Shown here in pieces: positions 62,701 through 64,000 of a stretch of DNA of 64,000 bases. The stretch is from contig JAPYXD010000736.1 in assembly GCA_030998225.1 (NCBI GenBank), positions 10,000,001 through 10,064,000 of the forward strand, written 5' to 3'. The notes under the pieces are model-generated. The model was not told where the DNA came from. It was given only the letters and a program-made list of their open reading frames with translations, and did not search any database. This DNA comes from Diplolepis rosae (Eukaryota > Arthropoda > Insecta > Hymenoptera > Diplolepididae). A program made the position numbers and the translations under genes. Within the stretch, counting starts at the first letter, position 1. Every line of letters starts with the position of its first letter.

Positions 62701-64000
62701 CATGTGACCACTCCATGCCTCGCCGCGGGCACAGGCGTACCGGGTACTCGATGTACTGGTGGAACGACCAGTTGTCCGTCCTGCGTCGAAAGTGCCTTAC
62801 AGCGCGGCGCAGTTTTACCCGCTCAAAGGGTGATCCTCTGCTGCGCGAGGCATGGCAAAAAGCAAAATCAGCTCTGAGGCAAGGCATAAAGAAAAGCCGA
62901 CTTCAGTGTTGGAAAGACTTGATCGGAGAAGTCGAGAAGGATCCATGGGGTCTCGCCTTCAAAATAGTCACTAAGAGATTGGTGACTAGAAGAAAGACCC
63001 CGGGCCTGGATAATGCCGATCGAGTCAAGTACATCGTGCGAAGCTTGTTCCCGCATGTAGAGCCGTTCCAAAAACAGGACCGAAGTTCCTACGTGGTCCG
63101 GAGCGAAGAACTCTTCACTCTCGAAGAACTAAAGAGAGCGGGTGGAAGGCTCAAGGCAAACACAGCGCCGGGGATCGACGGGTTGCCGAACGAGATCCTT
63201 AAAGAGGTGATCGGGGTATACCCGGAAATCCTCCTAGAAGTCTTTAACTCCTGTCTTCGGGAGGGGAGGTTTTTCGCAGACTGGAAGAAGCAGAGGTTGG
63301 TTCTGCTGAGGAAGGGCAACAAACCTCTAGGGGATGCTTCATCGTATAGACCAATATGTTTATTGGATACGATGGGGAAACTTCTGGAGGAAATGATCCT
63401 ACAAAGACTACAGGGTCACATGGTCGGCGAGAACGGTCTCTCGGAAAACCAGTTCGGCTTCCGGAAAGGCAGCTCCACAGTTGACGCCATCCAGGCAGTG
63501 GTGGACATCGCCACTAAAGCAAGAAGGGGAACCGGTAAGCGTAAGGGATTCTGCGCGTTGATCAGCATTGACATACGCAATGCGTTCAATACCGCGAGAT
63601 GGAACATCTGCATCGAGGCGATGGTGCAGAAAAAGGTTCCAGACTACCTGTTGCGAATGATAGATGACTATCTGAGCGACAGGTGGGTGATATACGAGGG
63701 CGACAAATGGTCTCTCAAGGAAGAGATGACATGTGGCGCCCCTCAAGGGTCGCGGGTAGGTCCACTCGTTTGGAACGTCATGTACGACGATTTCCTGCGC
63801 AAGGACCTGCCTGCTGGAACGAGCATCATCGGTTTCGCGGATGACGCACTTGTCGTGTGCGCCGCTGACGACGTCAAAATCCTGGAGCTGAGGATCAATG
63901 ATAGTCTGTGGCGGGCAAAGCGTTGGTTAGATAGAAGATGCCTGAAAATGGCCCCTGAAAAGACCGAGGCTTTGCTGGTCACAGACAGGAGATCCTTCAA
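62693..64000 (+). CDS. LINE copy 3 ORF2: reverse transcriptase, open to window end
   Basis: Reading from VVAACDHSMPRRGHRR (first in-frame ATG at 62717), no stop occurs up to 64000, over 430 codons. Motifs in order: SMYWWNDQLSVLRRK, NTAPGIDGLPNEILKEV, DASSYRPICLLDTMGK, ENQFGFRKGSSTVDAI, ISIDIRNAFNTARWN (catalytic Asp), GAPQGSRVGPLVWNVMY, and FADDALVVCAADD (catalytic pair). It continues to RRCLKMAPEKTEALLVT at the window edge. The endonuclease that should precede it is missing, so retrotransposition by target nicking is not expected from this copy, but the RT could be translated if a start is available. Confidence 0.85.

Larger units (their letters stand above)
61590..64000 (+). mobile_element. 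R1-clade non-LTR retrotransposon, copy 3 (runs off the window)
   Basis: A sharp rise in GC at about 61590 marks the start. A 5' untranslated-type region of about 550 bp is followed by the second half of ORF1, then the RT part of ORF2. Compared with copy 2 the endonuclease is deleted, and the N-terminal half of ORF1 also appears to be missing. The RT is in one open frame to the window end. This is the best-preserved RT of the three copies. Confidence 0.85.

Overview
This window is eukaryotic nuclear DNA, most likely from an insect. It is strongly AT-rich. Its host genes are broken into small exons by GT-AG introns, and most of the rest is transposable element (TE) sequence of kinds common in arthropods: R1-clade LINEs, mariner, piggyBac, DIRS, gypsy, many MITEs and foldback elements. 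The density of elements and the style of the host genes would suit a hymenopteran, but nothing seen here proves the order.

Two host genes can be assembled from splice sites and reading phase. The first is on the minus strand (26869 down to 18536). It has five coding exons and encodes a secreted trypsin-fold protein of about 329 residues. The catalytic triad is lost and the C-terminal tail is Ser/Pro/Glu-rich and then Lys-rich. The second is also on the minus strand: the last two exons (59850-59501 and 47801-47603) of a peptidase family S28 serine carboxypeptidase (Pro-X carboxypeptidase type). They are separated by an 11.7 kb intron full of TE debris; earlier exons lie beyond the window. A third, unrecognised plus-strand gene may end at 46362-47170.

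Layout. 0-8 kb: THAP-domain scraps, MITEs with TTAA or CCCGTG ends, and a duplicated exon end. 8-11 kb: a decayed transposase-like gene on the minus strand, split by a TTAA MITE. 12-15 kb: a large inverted repeat whose right arm was broken by a mariner and a foldback. 15.1-16.6 kb: R1-clade LINE copy 1. 18.5-26.9 kb: the pseudoprotease gene with TE-filled introns. 28.5-33.7 kb: a truncated piggyBac transposase followed by an almost full-length DIRS retrotransposon. 33.9-38.9 kb: a giant imperfect palindrome with 155-bp tandem repeats, split by LINE copy 2. 39-45 kb: several foldback and MITE elements, one carrying an exon of an unrecognised family. 46-60 kb: the possible third gene and the S28 gene, whose intron holds gypsy fragments, three mariner-type elements, tRNA-derived SINEs and a GC-rich block with covarying hairpins. 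61.6-64 kb: LINE copy 3, whose reverse transcriptase frame is open to the window edge although its endonuclease is deleted.

Most TE copies are dead, with stops, frameshifts or internal deletions. Findings most worth following up are the pseudoprotease, the tandem covarying hairpins near 50.35 kb, the hammerhead-like core at 38.66 kb, the palindrome with its small conserved reading frame, and the scattered pieces of an unrecognised gene family. All homology statements come from reading translated sequence and recalling family motifs; no database search was run.
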